Positions 22,859 to 34,530 of a DNA stretch of 64,000 bases are shown in pieces (the stretch's first letter is position 1; each line of letters begins with the position of its first letter). The stretch comes from Arabidopsis thaliana (Eukaryota > Streptophyta > Magnoliopsida > Brassicales > Brassicaceae), in assembly GCF_000001735.4 (NCBI RefSeq), contig NC_003074.8, positions 7,750,101-7,814,100 on the forward strand, in the 5' to 3' direction. The notes under the pieces were generated by a model. It made no database searches. It was given only the letters and a program-made list of their open reading frames with translations, and was not told the origin of the DNA. The position numbers were made by a program, and so were the translations under genes.

Positions 22859-24211
22859 AATCTAAATTTCATCAAAGTATATATGAGAGACTCAGAAAAT
22901 GTTTTACATTATGAGGTGCTGATTGGTTTGTTGACTAAAAGATTTTAAACGTCAACGGATAACTAGGAGAAGATATTGGTCACATGTGCTATGCTGAGTC
23001 ATTGCGATGAAGACAGGTCAACGAAGGAGGAGAACCACGTTGCTCCTTCGCTTTTTCCCAATCCTTTCTTTGTGCGTAAGCGGCGACCACTACCACGAAA
23101 ATCCCGCATAATATTCTGAAAAAATTCTCACAGTTTTCGGATAAAATCGTACACTCAGGACAAAAATAAGAATGCAAGATACAAATATAGAAACCCTATA
23201 TGAAAAGGACAACATTAAACTAAATTCTAATTCTATTGATATTAAGGACCTATATTTTCAAAGTTTAAAGGACTGCTCATTAAGAATTACGAAACAATAA
23301 AATTGTTTGTCCCCCATCATTGGTCAAATCAAAGATAAGCCTATACGCACTTCCGTATACTTAAAGTTTGACTTGATAACTATACAAATCATGTTCAAAT
23401 GGTAAGGTTGCTGTCACTCCTCGAGTCCGAAACTTAGGGATCGGTCAACAGAGCTAGTGTTAATCAGATGTGAATCTCTTATAATAAGCATAAAATCAAA
23501 CTATTAGTATTTATTGAATTAAAAACTCAATGATTTGTTCTCCAGAGCTAGATATTTTAATGGTACAGAGAGGCAGACGTTTTTCTTTTGGTAATCAAGG
23601 TCTGACCCATGTAATCTAGAGATCAGAGCAAGTTATATAAGTCTTGTCTTCCTTGTAGATATCGGCACTCATAACCTTAAAAGTTCTTTTTTTAGGTGGC
23701 CACTGGCCAGCTTGCCATAGTCAGTCTCAGTCCAATTGGTCTACAGGTTTAAAGCAAATTTATCAAAATTAGACCAATAAATCAAAATATTTTAATGTAC
23801 TTTTTCTATCATATCTTCAACCATTCTAGAAATATTTTAAAATATATAAATTATTCGTTCGAAGTTTTAAACTTTAAACTAGTAACCTATTTTATCTTAA
23901 AAATTTTAAGTGTAGTTTGAAATAATGATTAGCAAATTTATTAGATTAACATACATAAGAGGGAACAGGTTTATATAATGTTGGAACTAAAAGGAAAATA
24001 TTAAAAAATGAAAAAAAAAAACATAGGGACAAAAAGAACATTATATGGGAAAGACAAACCATCAAATGTAAGAACAAATGGATTGTACATTTAGGGTATG
24101 AACCCAAGCGTGGACTCTAAGAAAAGCTCAACCCCTTTCTAAGCCCAGCAATATACGTATATAGTTGGGAATTCCACGTGAAGAACAACACATGTATTAA
24201 AGGTCAGGCCA

Positions 24212-24254
24212 AATGTTTGTAAGAATTTTACCCAAAAAAAAATGTTTGTAAGAA
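24212..24254 (+). repeat. micro-insertion with 14-bp direct repeats
   Basis: AATGTTTGTAAGAA (24212-24225), then TTTTACCCAAAAAAA, then AATGTTTGTAAGAA again (24241-24254). An A-ending core lies between perfect direct repeats. Confidence 0.7.
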
Positions 24255-24481
24255 GTATTCACTATTCAGTATCACAAATAATAGTCACTTTATAAGAATC
24301 AGATTCCAACGATAAAAGCGTTGTCACATCGACAACAAATTTTTAGTCTTGAGCCCATTTAGTAAGCCCATAATATAATATTTTCTTTGACATGGAACTG
24401 GCCCATAGTAAAACATCTAAACCGAGATGCTAGTAATTTAGTATAGTTTTTAATAAATACACATAAAAGCAGATAAATCAT

Positions 24482-24545
24482 AAATGTTTGCTTCGTTTAC
24501 CAAAAAAATGTTTGCTTCGTTTACCAAAAAATGTTTGCTTCATTT
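24482..24545 (+). repeat. triplicated 23-24 bp unit around ACCAAAAA
   Basis: AAATGTTTGCTTCGTTT occurs at 24482 and 24506, and a slightly changed copy (CATTT for CGTTT) at 24529. ACCAAAA(A) lies between the units. It looks like the same kind of duplication as at 24212, repeated twice. Confidence 0.65.
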
Positions 24546-25429
24546 AATAAGGGATTTCAGAAACGCTCTTGCATGATAAATAGTTAATGCACCAAGTCAT
24601 CAACATCAAGCAGATGTCTCTGTATAATATCAATAAATAAAATTAACATAGTAGTAGACTGTATTTAACATGTATAACATATCAAATTCATAAATGACAA
24701 AATCATGAAATAACACCCAACTAGTTAGTAGTTAGTGTAGTTGCTAACAAACTATGGAAACAAAGAACAGAAAGATAAAGTAAAGCAAACGAAAAAAGGG
24801 ATTAAGAATTACATTTTGTACGGAACACAAGACTAAAGAAAGTTACTATAATTTTGCAAAGATTGAAGGTGGTCAAAAATTAGCCAGACAAATTTCATGG
24901 GATTCTTAACCCATTGACCCACATCATGTCTCTGCCCCCTCCTCACTAGTGGTTTTTCACAGTTACACACTTTTAAATTATTTCAATGTAGTATGATAAT
25001 AATGTTACAATTATAGTACTATATCATAGTGCCAGCCAAAAAGGAGATTTGACTGGTGAGTGGATTAAGATTAAAGACAATGATACTCTTTTAGTTAACT
25101 TCAAAGTTAAAACAAAGAAAGACTTAACTTAAAACAAAATCCATTTTTTGGTCATCAATCCTATGATAAAGATAGAAATAGACAAGTCTGTCCCCATAAC
25201 ATCATTGCAATTAGTAACAATTAACATAAGAAAGAAGTTTTAAATTCTATTCCATCGGTGAAGTATGACACAAGATTAATGAAAATCAGAATTAAGTATT
25301 CAACATGATTAAAGATTAAGATTAGAGAAAAATGATCTAAGTAGGAATAACAAAAAACAAACGAATCAAGTTCAAGAACTGGGAAATGTGAAGTAAAGAA
25401 AAATGTCGGAATTTACAAAGGTTTTGTCT

Positions 25430-25966
25430 TTAATCGTTGACTAGCTTGGCATGCACAGGAGCAGGACTAGTGACGACGGAGCTCGGCGGAGTTAACGGCG
25501 GAGATGCTGATACTGGAGCCGGAGGTGGTGGTGGGATTGGTATATCCGTTGAAGGCGGAGGAGGTGCGGTGGTTGTATCTAAATCCGGCGGAGGAGGTGA
25601 AAATTCCGGCGGAGGATTCGGAGTGGATGGAGGAGGCGGATTCGGATTTACGATCGGAGCCGGCGGATTTGGGGAAATTGAAGTAGATGATGATGAATCA
25701 GTTGGAGATGGAGGAGAAGATCCGAGAACAGGCGGGTTCGGGTTTGGATTCGGGTTTGGGTTTGGGAATGGAGTTATGAAAGGAGAAGTAGAAGAAGAGG
25801 AAGAAGAAGAAGAAGAAGAGGGATCGGTGGAAGATGAGCAATAGTCGCCGGAGCAGTGGTGAGAGTGACGGCGGAGAACACCGAAGGCTACGACGAGGCC
25901 AATGACGAAGACGACGGTGACGATGAAAATGAAAATCTTGGTGGCTTTGCCGACATAGCAGAGCAT
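25430..25966 (-). CDS. proline-rich, membrane-anchored protein
   Basis: Single exon, 178 aa, consistent with At3g22070 as I remember it. The N-terminus is MLCYVGKATK, followed by a strong transmembrane or signal-anchor segment (residues about 11-30, IFIFIVTVVFVIGLVVAFGV). A short basic/His stretch and a Ser run come next (about residues 51-61). The rest is Pro-rich, with (NP)n and PPPPS/PPSP-type motifs to the end. The layout suggests an extracellular, wall-facing Pro-rich tail on a membrane anchor. No catalytic domain is visible. The purine-rich plus strand also gives a Gly-rich open frame opposite, which is only a consequence of the Pro codons. Confidence 0.85.
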   Translation of the reverse strand: MLCYVGKATKIFIFIVTVVFVIGLVVAFGVLRRHSHHCSGDYCSSSTDPSSSSSSSSSSTSPFITPFPNPNPNPNPNPPVLGSSPPSPTDSSSSTSISPNPPAPIVNPNPPPPSTPNPPPEFSPPPPDLDTTTAPPPPSTDIPIPPPPPAPVSASPPLTPPSSVVTSPAPVHAKLVND

Positions 25967-27717
25967 TGTTGTGGATATTCAGAAGATCGGAAACCAAAAT
26001 TCTGTGACTATTTTTTTTGGATGTTTGTTTTATTTTATTTTTATAGTTGTTGTGAATGAATTTTTAGATTACAAAAATGAAATGAATCTCTCTATTATCT
26101 CTCTTTCATCTCCTTTATTTTCACAGTTTGTGTGCTTTTATATAATTATTTTTAAAGATTTGTAGGAAAAGTAAACACTTTTTCAAAAATAATTTATAAA
26201 TTAGGTAATTTTTAAAAAAAATAGAGAAATAGACTTTTTTTTTTTACTTTTTGTGAGATAAAAGATTTGTGTAATAAAGTACAAGACAAAATATAGAGAA
26301 AATGCTAAAATGTCCTTTGTATCAAGAGATAAGAGAAAAATTTATGAGACCACTTTTTTTTACAAAAATTTCTAAAATCATTTACTAAAATTATTTATTA
26401 AAGACAACAAAACAATAAAAAGTTATTTAAATCATTTATTAAAATATTTATTAGAAAAAAAAGTTATATTAGAGAATAAAGAAAAAAGTGTATATTTTTC
26501 CTCTTTCTAACAAAACTATCTAGTTTATAAATTATTTTTGAAAAAAATGTCTACTTTACAACTTATCTCAATTTTTAATTCGAAGTTAAAGCGTGGGATA
26601 ATGAGAGACATGCGGATGGTGGGAATGAAAAGCTAGGATGGCCACGTGAAAGCCAACAATGGCACGTAATTTGTTGTAGCTTAGTTTTTATTTTTTGTTA
26701 TTACCAATATTGTATTGGTGATTAGTTTTCTCGTTGGTATATATATGCTTAGCTAATATTAAAACACACACACTCAAATGGCTAAGAAAAATTAATATAT
26801 GATGAAATTTTCACTATGGTAATACTGAGTTCATTATATAAGCTTGTGATGAAAAAAAAAACTGAAGTCTTTGGATCAGACTTTTCACTTAAGTTTATTT
26901 TTTCATATAATGCTATATTTATTTTAGTTATTTTGATTGATAGAGTCCACAAAACGACGAATATAGTTATTTTTAGTTTTTTGGAGTTCTTAGAAATATT
27001 TTAGCTATTTTAAAATCCTTTTTTATACTTTAGTTTAGTAGGGTTTACATTATTTTCCTTTTCATTGTTACGTCTTTGAGAAAAATAAATTTTATTATTG
27101 CCATACGAAGAAAAGAGTAAAATGGGCCCAAAAAGATATATATGGAAGCACAGACCACAATGTTTCAACTTTCAACTAGTTGTCCTCAAGGCCAGGCAAG
27201 CCCAGCCGTGCATAAATGTACCAGAATTCACAAACCTTATGAGTATCATCAATGAATCTAAATCGATTGGGTACAAAAAGAAAATATTCACTAATTTTTT
27301 TGTTCCTGCTAATGTCACACGAAAACATGAGTGTCTCTGTTTCAACTTTCAAGGACATGGTCAAAGACAAGATAACATGTCTCTAACTCTGCTGAATCAT
27401 TTAGTACATTTTTTTAAATCCTTTTTGAACCCAATGAGGAGAGTTTAGATAATGAATTTGTAATCGATCGTAGAAACCATTTCAAATTCAATCTCTTAAC
27501 TCAAAAGTATATCTTGTTCAAAAAAGCCTCCCCGAGCTTAGCCTTAAGCATGCTGCATGCATATTCATTGAATGAAAGGAGCAAAATGAATATATCAGTC
27601 TATAAGAATAGTCTCTAGAGATCTTAGAAGATAATTAAGAAGCGTAAGAAACAGATCACTGTATCATACTAAGTAAATGCACGGTACATAACTGAAGTTT
27701 TAAAAGGAGAGCGCTGC
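25967..27717. other. intergenic, no gene seen
   Basis: Very AT-rich from 26060 to 26580. There is ordinary spacer up to the 3' end of the TRAF-like gene. The open frame at 27098-27448 has no recognisable features. Confidence 0.5.
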
Positions 27718-28531
27718 TTAAATCATGGAAGGAGAGAATTCTGCTTCAGAAACAACTTCAACATCAATCTGCACTTTTAAAGTGTCCTTGTCCAAGTAAG
27801 CTTTAGGAATTTCAGCTAGAGACACAAATTTTCTGTATCCCCAAGCCGTATTTGAGCTGGTGTACCAAGACGAAACTACAACAAAAAAAAATCGCATATA
27901 TGAAAGCATGGTTATAGCTTAGTATAAATCTAGAAAGAGTCCCAGCTCCAATCACACAAAACGTTAGGAAATAAGAATGTAGTACATAAAATGTTGTTAG
28001 TACACCTACTTTTGTGTGTCACGTGATTGGATCCACGTGGGTCTAAAACTCGCAATTGAGCTTGCACGAAAATCTTTTCACTTTCCTTTAGTGTTTCACT
28101 TTGATCGAGATATAGATAAAGGGATAACCATTTTCGGTCTCCTTTTACGTCCCCCTTGGGATACAACTTTAGAACCCTACATGTGTAATAACTTGCACAT
28201 GTTAATCTCTAGAAACAAAATTTTCTTGTATCATATATATACTCACCATTTCCTTTCTCTCATCGAAAAATTGCCTGATGTGTAAACATTATTGTTCAGC
28301 TCAGAGAAATTCTTGACCGTCCAAAAGAACTTGGGTTGACTTAGTGCTTCATGTAAAGTGTGAATTTCCCAATTAGTAGGAGGTGCAGCAACAATGACAT
28401 CAACACCAAACTCGCATTGATCTCCCTCAAAAATATATCCGTTTTTAGGATCAGTGAATGTATCAACTGGAAGCACTTGCGCCAATCCCCATATTGTTCT
28501 GAATGCATTGAATAGCTTCGACTCTACATCT

Positions 28532-28575
<44 letters not shown>

Positions 28576-29110
28576 TATTGGATAATATATAGAAGTAAGA
28601 AAATATATGTGTAACAAGACATGTAGACACTTACGTTGAATAGTATAGTACTTATTTTCTTTTTTGTTAAATACGAAAAACCGTAGATCGGCAAACACCT
28701 CAGTGGTAGGTGTAGTCAAAAGGCTTGTGCTATCTATTTCAACATACATTGAAATAAACCCACTTCCATCGTCTTTGCGATTCCCTTTCGGGTATATGAT
28801 CATTCTCCTGCATAAGTTAAGATGATGCATGTTTATCAAAATATAAGGACAAAAAAATAGGACTGAAATATTGATATTTTTATGGAATGATGAAAAAGGT
28901 GCATTTCCTTGGATCTTGTGGGACTAAGTGAATATACAATACGTACCAGTTGTATCCACCAGAGGAGAAAAGACGGGATTGATACTTGCCATCAGAGAAG
29001 AGAGTTGATTTCTCGACTTGGGAGATGTTTTGGAGCTTGAGTGAGTAAGAATTAGGAGTACGTTCTCTCCAGCTTCGAAGAGTTGTTGAAGATACGCTTG
29101 AACACATCAT
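27718..29110 (-). CDS. TRAF-like protein with two MATH domains
   Basis: Five exons on the minus strand: 28947-29110, 28635-28807, 28247-28529, 28010-28176 and 27718-27875. All have GT-AG introns and they give 314 aa. MATH domain 1 spans about residues 18-150 (NSYSLKLQNIS, SGGYNWRMIIYPKGN, GSGFISMYVEIDS, FNAFRTIWGLAQVL, GYIFEGDQCEFGVDV). MATH domain 2 spans about 175-310 (FFWTVKNFSELNNNVYTSG, WVLKLYPKGD, WLSLYLYLDQSETL, then a degenerate end). There is no BTB, RING or protease domain. Plant MATH-only proteins are thought to be adaptors, with unknown partners. It matches the TRAF-like family locus At3g22080. I chose the first of two adjacent ATGs. Exon 3's splice acceptor directly follows a TA microsatellite. 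Confidence 0.85.
28533..28570. repeat. (TA)n microsatellite at a splice acceptor
   Basis: A run of about 18 TA units lies in intron 2 of the TRAF-like gene, immediately upstream (on the minus strand) of the CTAG acceptor of exon 3. It occupies the place of the usual pyrimidine-rich tract. Confidence 0.8.
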
Positions 29111-30025
29111 TGAACCTGAAGCGAGACTAGAGAGAATCAGAATCTACCCCAAAAAAGAAGAAAAAAAATCGTGTATATGTGACAGAAGAGAAGAGATGAA
29201 AGGGAACTACCAAAGTTTAGAATTTCTGTTACATATATCCTAACTAGAAAATAAAATTTAACTACTAAACCAAAAAATTACCCATCGACCATATATAGCA
29301 AAACATATACAAAATCAAAAGATTCGACGAGTACTGTCTTTTACACCTAAAGAAAACTAAAGAAAGATTCGACGACGAATCGAGCTATATTCAAAGTATG
29401 TGGGACAGGGAGAAAATTTGATTTAGAATTCACAAACATTAAACAACGTACCTAGAGCTAGCTCGTTTTATCCTTGATTCTCTAAAGAATGGTGAAAAGT
29501 TGAGAGAGCTAGAGAAAGACTCGACGTACCTGAAGCAAAGAGAGAGAAGAAGAAGAAGAGCCTTTGGGGTGGGGTTAATTTTTGTTTGCCCCACTTATTT
29601 CTAGGGTTTGGACAAGGAATAATATAATCTATATACGTATTGAAATTTTTATTTAGTGAGATAGTTATTTAAATTTAATTTTGTATTCTGTTTACAGAGA
29701 TAATGATCATCCCTTATTTTTTGGTTATTTTGCCAGTAACTTTCATCATATTTTACCGGCACTGAACTTTGATGACTAGATAGGTTCACCTCTAGGCTCT
29801 AGTTTATTTTATGTGCATTCAATTGCTCTTTCTCGTTTCTTTGTTCATAATCATATATATACATACCAAGACTAAAGTTTAAAGTATAACCTAAAAATAT
29901 TAATAAAAAGATTCAGATTTAAATAATTCAGAAATAAATAACTCAATAAGCCATTATCAAAACACTGCATTGTATTGTCTTTGAATCAAATGGTAGATAT
30001 ATAATTGTCTTTTCTAAAGCAGAAT
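29111..30025. other. intergenic between the two TRAF-like genes
   Basis: Contains the promoter and 5' leader of the downstream minus-strand TRAF-like gene, including purine-rich tracts near 29540-29560. No further coding exon is recognised. Confidence 0.5.
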
Positions 30026-31618
30026 TTAGTTAACAGGAGAGTATTTGGTGCTAGAAACAACTGCAAATTCAATCTCTATGTTCAAAGAACCCTCATTGTC
30101 CAAGTACTTCTCTCGCACTTTATCTAAAGACGCAAAAGTAGGCCAACCATAGCCTTGGTTTTTATTTGTATTTGTGCGCCAGAAGTTGCCTGCAACAACA
30201 GAGGAAGAAATATAAGCATGCATATTGATTATAAGTCAAATATAATTACAACTTATAATTTAAAATAGTAAACGAGGGACGAAAAAGAGCACCAAATGAA
30301 ACATTATGTTTCATCAACCAGTGAAGTAAAACAACTATAAGATGATATGATATACTTATTGTTTTGGAAACTTACATTGCCCGGCTTGGTGAATGGATCC
30401 AAACGGATCTAAAACTCTAAGATGTACTCGCGTGTAGATTTTCTCCTCTGCATTGAGTGTTTCACTTTCACTTAAATACACATAAATGGATAACGAGTTG
30501 TCTCGTGCTTTAACACCCTTAGGATGCACCTTTAGAAACCTACAGAACAATTTTGCACTTGTTAACATAGCATATGTAATATGAAAAAGCAAAACAAGTT
30601 TTTTTTAGACTCCTCACCATTGCCTTCCTCCTACTAAAAACTTGTCTGAGTTGTATAACTCCTCTTTTAACTCTTTAAATTTCTTGAGAGACCACGAGAA
30701 CTTGGGATCAAGGATTTTCTGATTAAAGGACACGACTTCCCATTTAGTAAGGGATGGAGCAACCAGAACATCAACACCAAATTCACATTGATCTCCCTCA
30801 AAGATATATCAGTTTTTAGAGTCGTTGAAAGTTTCAAGCGAAAGCACTTGAGACAATCCCCACACCGTTCTAAATGCATTGAACCGCTTCAGTTCTGAAT
30901 CTATGACATCGTGCATAAATTGTCGATGAGTAAAGAAAACGAGAAGTGAATGTATACTAAATGGAAAACAAACTAGCAATAGATCAATGTATATGTGAAA
31001 TATATTAGATATATACAAACCTTTAATAGTAAAGTATTTGTCTGTTTTCTTGTTGTAGACAAAGAATACGAGATACGCAAACACGCCAGTTAGTGGTGAT
31101 GACAAGAGGTTTGTGCTATCAATCTCCACATACATTGAAATAAATCCACTCCCTTCGTCTTTTGCGTTTCCTTTTGGATAAATGACCAATCTCCTTAAAA
31201 AGTTGCCAACAAAATCATAGAGGGTAAAAACATGATCATTCTTCATGGAGTGATATGTCTCACAAATCACATCTAGCAATAAAAAATTTATTGTCTCCAA
31301 GGTCCAAACTACTCACTACCGTGAGCTCTATTATGTTCAGTTCTTCATCTTTCTTGGAAACTTTGTAAGGTAATTAAAGACTAGATTCGAAATAAGTTAG
31401 ATTAAACATATACATAGTGCTAAATTTAGGTACACAATTAGTGAAACAAAGAGTTGTATTTGTAAGTATACATACCAGTTGTACCCGCCAGCTGCGAAAA
31501 GACTAGATTCGTATTTGCCATCGTCGAGTTCTGCGATATTCTCAAACTTGATGGAATATGAGGAAGGTGGATGTTCTCTTAAGGTTGACGGGTTTGCGTC
31601 CAAGACGGTGCTGCCCAT
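30026..31618 (-). pseudogene. second TRAF-like (two MATH) gene, one nonsense codon
   Basis: The structure matches its neighbour exon for exon: 31476-31618, 31021-31193, 30618-30900, 30376-30539 and 30026-30189. All splice sites and phases are kept, 309 codons including the stop. Exons 2 and 3 have the same lengths as in the paralogue (173 and 283 bp). In exon 3 the Gly codon of the conserved KNGYIFEGDQCEFGVDV stretch is TGA (30809-30811). The product would end after MATH domain 1. Downstream, MATH domain 2 (FSWSLKKFKEL, FLKVHPKGV, LSIYVYLSESETL) is fully open, so the stop is probably recent. It may make a single-MATH protein, or be an early pseudogene or a sequence error. Confidence 0.75.
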
Positions 31619-32855
31619 CCTTGTTACACAAGGTAATCCAGAGAGACTTATTAGAGAGAAGACAAAACTTAGGGTTCCTGATAAAGATCAATCTTCTTTG
31701 TTATATAAAAAAAAGAAGGATTAATCTTTGATTTATAAATATTTTTGCAACTGCAAACAAACGTAAACGGACGTGGAATATGGAAAGACGAAACTTACGG
31801 TTCTTTGGTTAATTTTCCTTTTTTTCTTTAAGGCCTTTTAATTTTCCTTTTTTATATAGAAAGGTTTTGCTAATTACTACTTTAACAAAACAAAACAAAA
31901 CAAAACAAAAGGCATATTTGAGAGTTATTACTTTAAAAAAAAATACCTTCAAATAGAGAATCTAGATGAGAGTTTACTTTATACATTTCTGTAAGGAAAA
32001 TCCAAAAGCCCATTTTGGTTTACAAGTTTGAGTGTTTGTCGTGAACGTAGCCATATTTCTTTCTTTTCCAAATTATTATTATTATCATTTATTTTATTTA
32101 TTTTTATTTTGTAGAATCCAAAATCTGTAATCTAAAGGCCTTGAATGTTTTGTAGATTTTGTAAGAGTTTTTGGTTTTTGTTTTTTAAAAACTTATTTTC
32201 ATACCAATCAAGATTTTAAAATTTTGGTTTCCCTACAATTTAGTAAAACTATGTTACTGTAGTTTTCCATTCATGATTTTAGTTTTTTAGTTTTCCTAAA
32301 ATTTAGAAAATCTAGTTTTTATTCAATCAACATTATTTTTCTCAAAAACTAAAAACCAAATTTTTTGGGTTTTCTAAACAAAAATATAATAACAAAAATC
32401 TAAAACTAAAATCTAAAATCTATAAACTAAAATCTAAACTCAAAAACTGAATCTAAATTAGCATCCATTCATGGTCTTAGTTTTGTTTTTTTGAGCTTTT
32501 AAAAATCTATAATCTAAAAACCAGTTTAAAATGTTTAAATTATGATTATAAAAAAAGAGAGATCTGAACGAACAGTAGAGTTTTTTAATAGCTTTTATTT
32601 ACTATCTCATCAAATTGTGCTTGTGTACTATTATATTGGCAACGTTTAATCTTGTTCATATTTCGCATTTTCAATTTTCGGTTTAGTTTATTTTTGGTTT
32701 ATTATATTGATCTTGCTTCCATCTTCTTCTAGAACCGGTTCAATCCACGTCAGCTAAACAAATTTACAAACAATTTCGTACTCCGTAAAATAAATTGATA
32801 CACACAAGCACAAATCGACTCTTATTCGTTTCTTCAAGCTCAAATCCCAACGACA
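31619..32855. other. intergenic, AT-rich with ordered T/A blocks
   Basis: Promoter of the minus-strand TRAF-like gene (TATATAA-type motif near 31700), then a (CAAAA)n tract near 31890-31910. From 32170 to 32520 there are blocks rich in TTTTAGTTTT and then AAAATCTAAA words. These are roughly inverted relative to each other and may be an old inverted-repeat element. I see no clear ends or target duplication. Confidence 0.4.
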
Positions 32856-33362
32856 ATGGCGGTTCCGATTCACTTCCTCATCAACTCTCCACCTGAATCA
32901 TCCGACGAAGAGTACAACGGTTCCGAAATTTCTAATTCATCTGAAGACGAATCAATGGAAGACGAATCGTCCGAGTTAGTAAACACAAACGAAGGATCTC
33001 TCTCCAATCTCGTAAACGAAGGTTCATATTCACCATTTCCTCTGTTTCTACTCTGAATAAGCTTGAACGAGTCTTGTTATGTCGAGATTGTTGTGTAATC
33101 GATTCGTATCTCTGATTTTTGTGTTACAGAAACTGTGGAAGGGTTTTGGGTTAAGTATCCGTATTTGAAGGAGTTAGTGGAGATTATTGTAGCTCAAGGT
33201 TTGATTTCTGAAGAAGTTGCTTTTGAGAGAGTCAAGCTTATTGGTGATGATAAAGCTAAAGAGTTGAATGATGGATGGAAAGCTTTGTGTCTTAAGGAAC
33301 AGGATTTGGGTAATCAGATGCTTGAGCTTCTTCTTGCTTCTTCTTCTACCACTAAACCCTGA
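32856..33362 (+). CDS. small acidic protein, unknown function
   Basis: Two exons, 32856-33021 and 33130-33362, with a GT-AG intron of 108 bp (split Glu codon), give 132 aa. The N-terminal half is a Ser/Glu/Asp-rich, probably disordered stretch (SSDEE, NSSEDESMEDESSE), with many potential casein-kinase-2-like sites. The C-terminal half is predicted to be helical and starts with the well-ordered FWVKYPYLKELVEIIVAQGL, followed by EEVAFERVKLIGDDKAKELNDGW. I do not recognise a domain. There is no signal peptide or membrane segment, so it is nuclear or cytosolic by default. The intron and the clean coding signal on both sides support a real gene. It is convergent with BHLH117, only about 250 bp away. 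Confidence 0.75.
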
Positions 33363-33610
33363 GGAATTTTTCATGTTTTGATTTTGTCTTTGAGAACTTT
33401 ATGTATCGTTTATGTTTGTATTGAAACCTTAATGTGAAAAAATTGCAAAGTTTCTCATATAGTTCGTTCTTTAGAATATCATCAATCAAACCAAAACTTT
33501 TGTACATTGAAACTGAGAATCAAAACGCCATTAAAACGCTATGTAGAAGAAACGTTAAACAAAACAAAAACAGAGAGCTTTTGGTGTTTCTTCAAACGAC
33601 GTCGTTGGAT

Positions 33611-34369
33611 TCAGAGGTTTCTCGACATTGTCTTGAGAGAGAGAAGCTGTTCATAAGAGAAGACACAAACACCACGAGAGGAGAGTACGTTTCGTGAGCC
33701 TGGAGAATTCGCAAGAACCTGAAGAATCTGTTGACGTGTCAGAGATTTGAGCAAATCTGTTTCTCCTACTTCACCGGCGGTGTTGTAGACAGATTCGAGA
33801 GGCATCCAACGGAGTGAAGCAATCTGAGATTGAAGAAACTTGATGTATTTGTGAGATTCTTCTAGAGTCATCGCTAAGTTCATCTTTCTCTCCCACGGCA
33901 TGAGTTTCTCCAGGGATCTGATTTTGTCTGAGATCTTCCGTCGTTTGGTAATAATACCACCGTCGTTTGACGCAGTTGGAGATCCAGAGGTTGTTGAAGA
34001 GGAAGTTGAGTTAAGCTTCTGACGTTTGGCGGCGGGAAGAGGAGGAGAGAGAGATGGAAACAGCTTCATCGTCGTCGGTTCTTCAACGGCGTCGATGGAT
34101 TTGAGATCAGGAAGGTGGAGAAACGGTGTGGTGGTGGTGGTGGTGTCGTCGTTGTGAAAGAGCTGAGTGTGAGTGGAGTCGTAAAAAATCTGTTCCAAGC
34201 GAGTGGACTCAGAGAGATGGTGCCGATTGAGGAGAGACAGAGTGGAGTCGAGGAAGGAAAAGTCGAGGTTGTGGTCGGGGAAGGTGAAGGCGTTGGAAGG
34301 AGTGAAATCGGAAGGAGGAAGCGGTGGTAAGTCAGTGAGTGAGTCGAAATCGTAAGCTGGTGTCTCCAT
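33611..34369 (-). CDS. BHLH117: atypical bHLH transcription factor (bHLH117)
   Basis: Single exon, 252 aa, start METPAYDFDS in the strong context AAAATGG. The frame stays open a further 125 codons upstream, but that part is promoter-like and is not included. The N-terminal two-thirds is low complexity, with Pro-, Ser- and Thr-rich runs. The helix-loop-helix lies at about residues 145-190 (KRRKISDKIRSLEKLMPW, then MNLAMTLEESHKYIKFLQSQI). The basic region lacks the His-Glu-Arg pattern of E-box binders, so it may not bind E-boxes and may act as a dimer partner. The C-terminal region has LTRQQILQVLANSPGSRNVL, also found in relatives. Target and partner are not known from sequence. It matches At3g22100 from memory. 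Confidence 0.9.
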   Translation of the reverse strand: METPAYDFDSLTDLPPLPPSDFTPSNAFTFPDHNLDFSFLDSTLSLLNRHHLSESTRLEQIFYDSTHTQLFHNDDTTTTTTPFLHLPDLKSIDAVEEPTTMKLFPSLSPPLPAAKRQKLNSTSSSTTSGSPTASNDGGIITKRRKISDKIRSLEKLMPWERKMNLAMTLEESHKYIKFLQSQIASLRWMPLESVYNTAGEVGETDLLKSLTRQQILQVLANSPGSRNVLSSRGVCVFSYEQLLSLKTMSRNL

Positions 34370-34455
34370 TTTCTCCGGCGAAAGGGAAAAAACAGAGAGA
34401 GGAGAAAATGAGAATGATGCGTGACTGTGTGAAGAAGAGAATAAAACAGAGAGAT

Positions 34456-34530
34456 ATCCACGTGGCTTGTGATTATTGGGTGGAGATAGAAGAAAGAAAT
34501 AATTAAGAAAAGAGAGATATACACGTGGAT
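34456..34530 (-). promoter_or_regulatory. paired G-box-like CACGTGG motifs upstream of BHLH117
   Basis: CCACGTGGCTTGTG (34458-34471) and ACACGTGGATTGTG (34521-34534) form two similar G-box-containing blocks about 60 bp apart, 90-165 bp upstream of the ATG. G-boxes bind bHLH and bZIP factors. Use here is inferred. Confidence 0.55.

Larger units (their letters stand above)
22859..25429. other. long intergenic stretch, no gene supported
   Basis: About 2.6 kb, mostly AT-rich. The short minus-strand frame at 22989-23177 has no recognisable domain. Two small duplications around A-tracts occur at 24212-24254 and 24482-24545 (listed separately). Part of this is downstream DNA of the minus-strand proline-rich gene. 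Confidence 0.5.

Noticed and set aside
23395-23460. tRNA-like look of AATGGTAAGGTTGCTGTC and following bases
   Set aside because: No B-box at the right distance and no cloverleaf that I could fold.
25437-25844. Gly-rich open frame opposite the proline-rich membrane protein
   Set aside because: It mirrors Pro codons on the minus strand, which has a better start, a transmembrane segment and a family match.
27098-27448. 116-codon plus-strand frame downstream of the TRAF-like gene
   Set aside because: No domain, no paralogue, and both strands are open over part of it.
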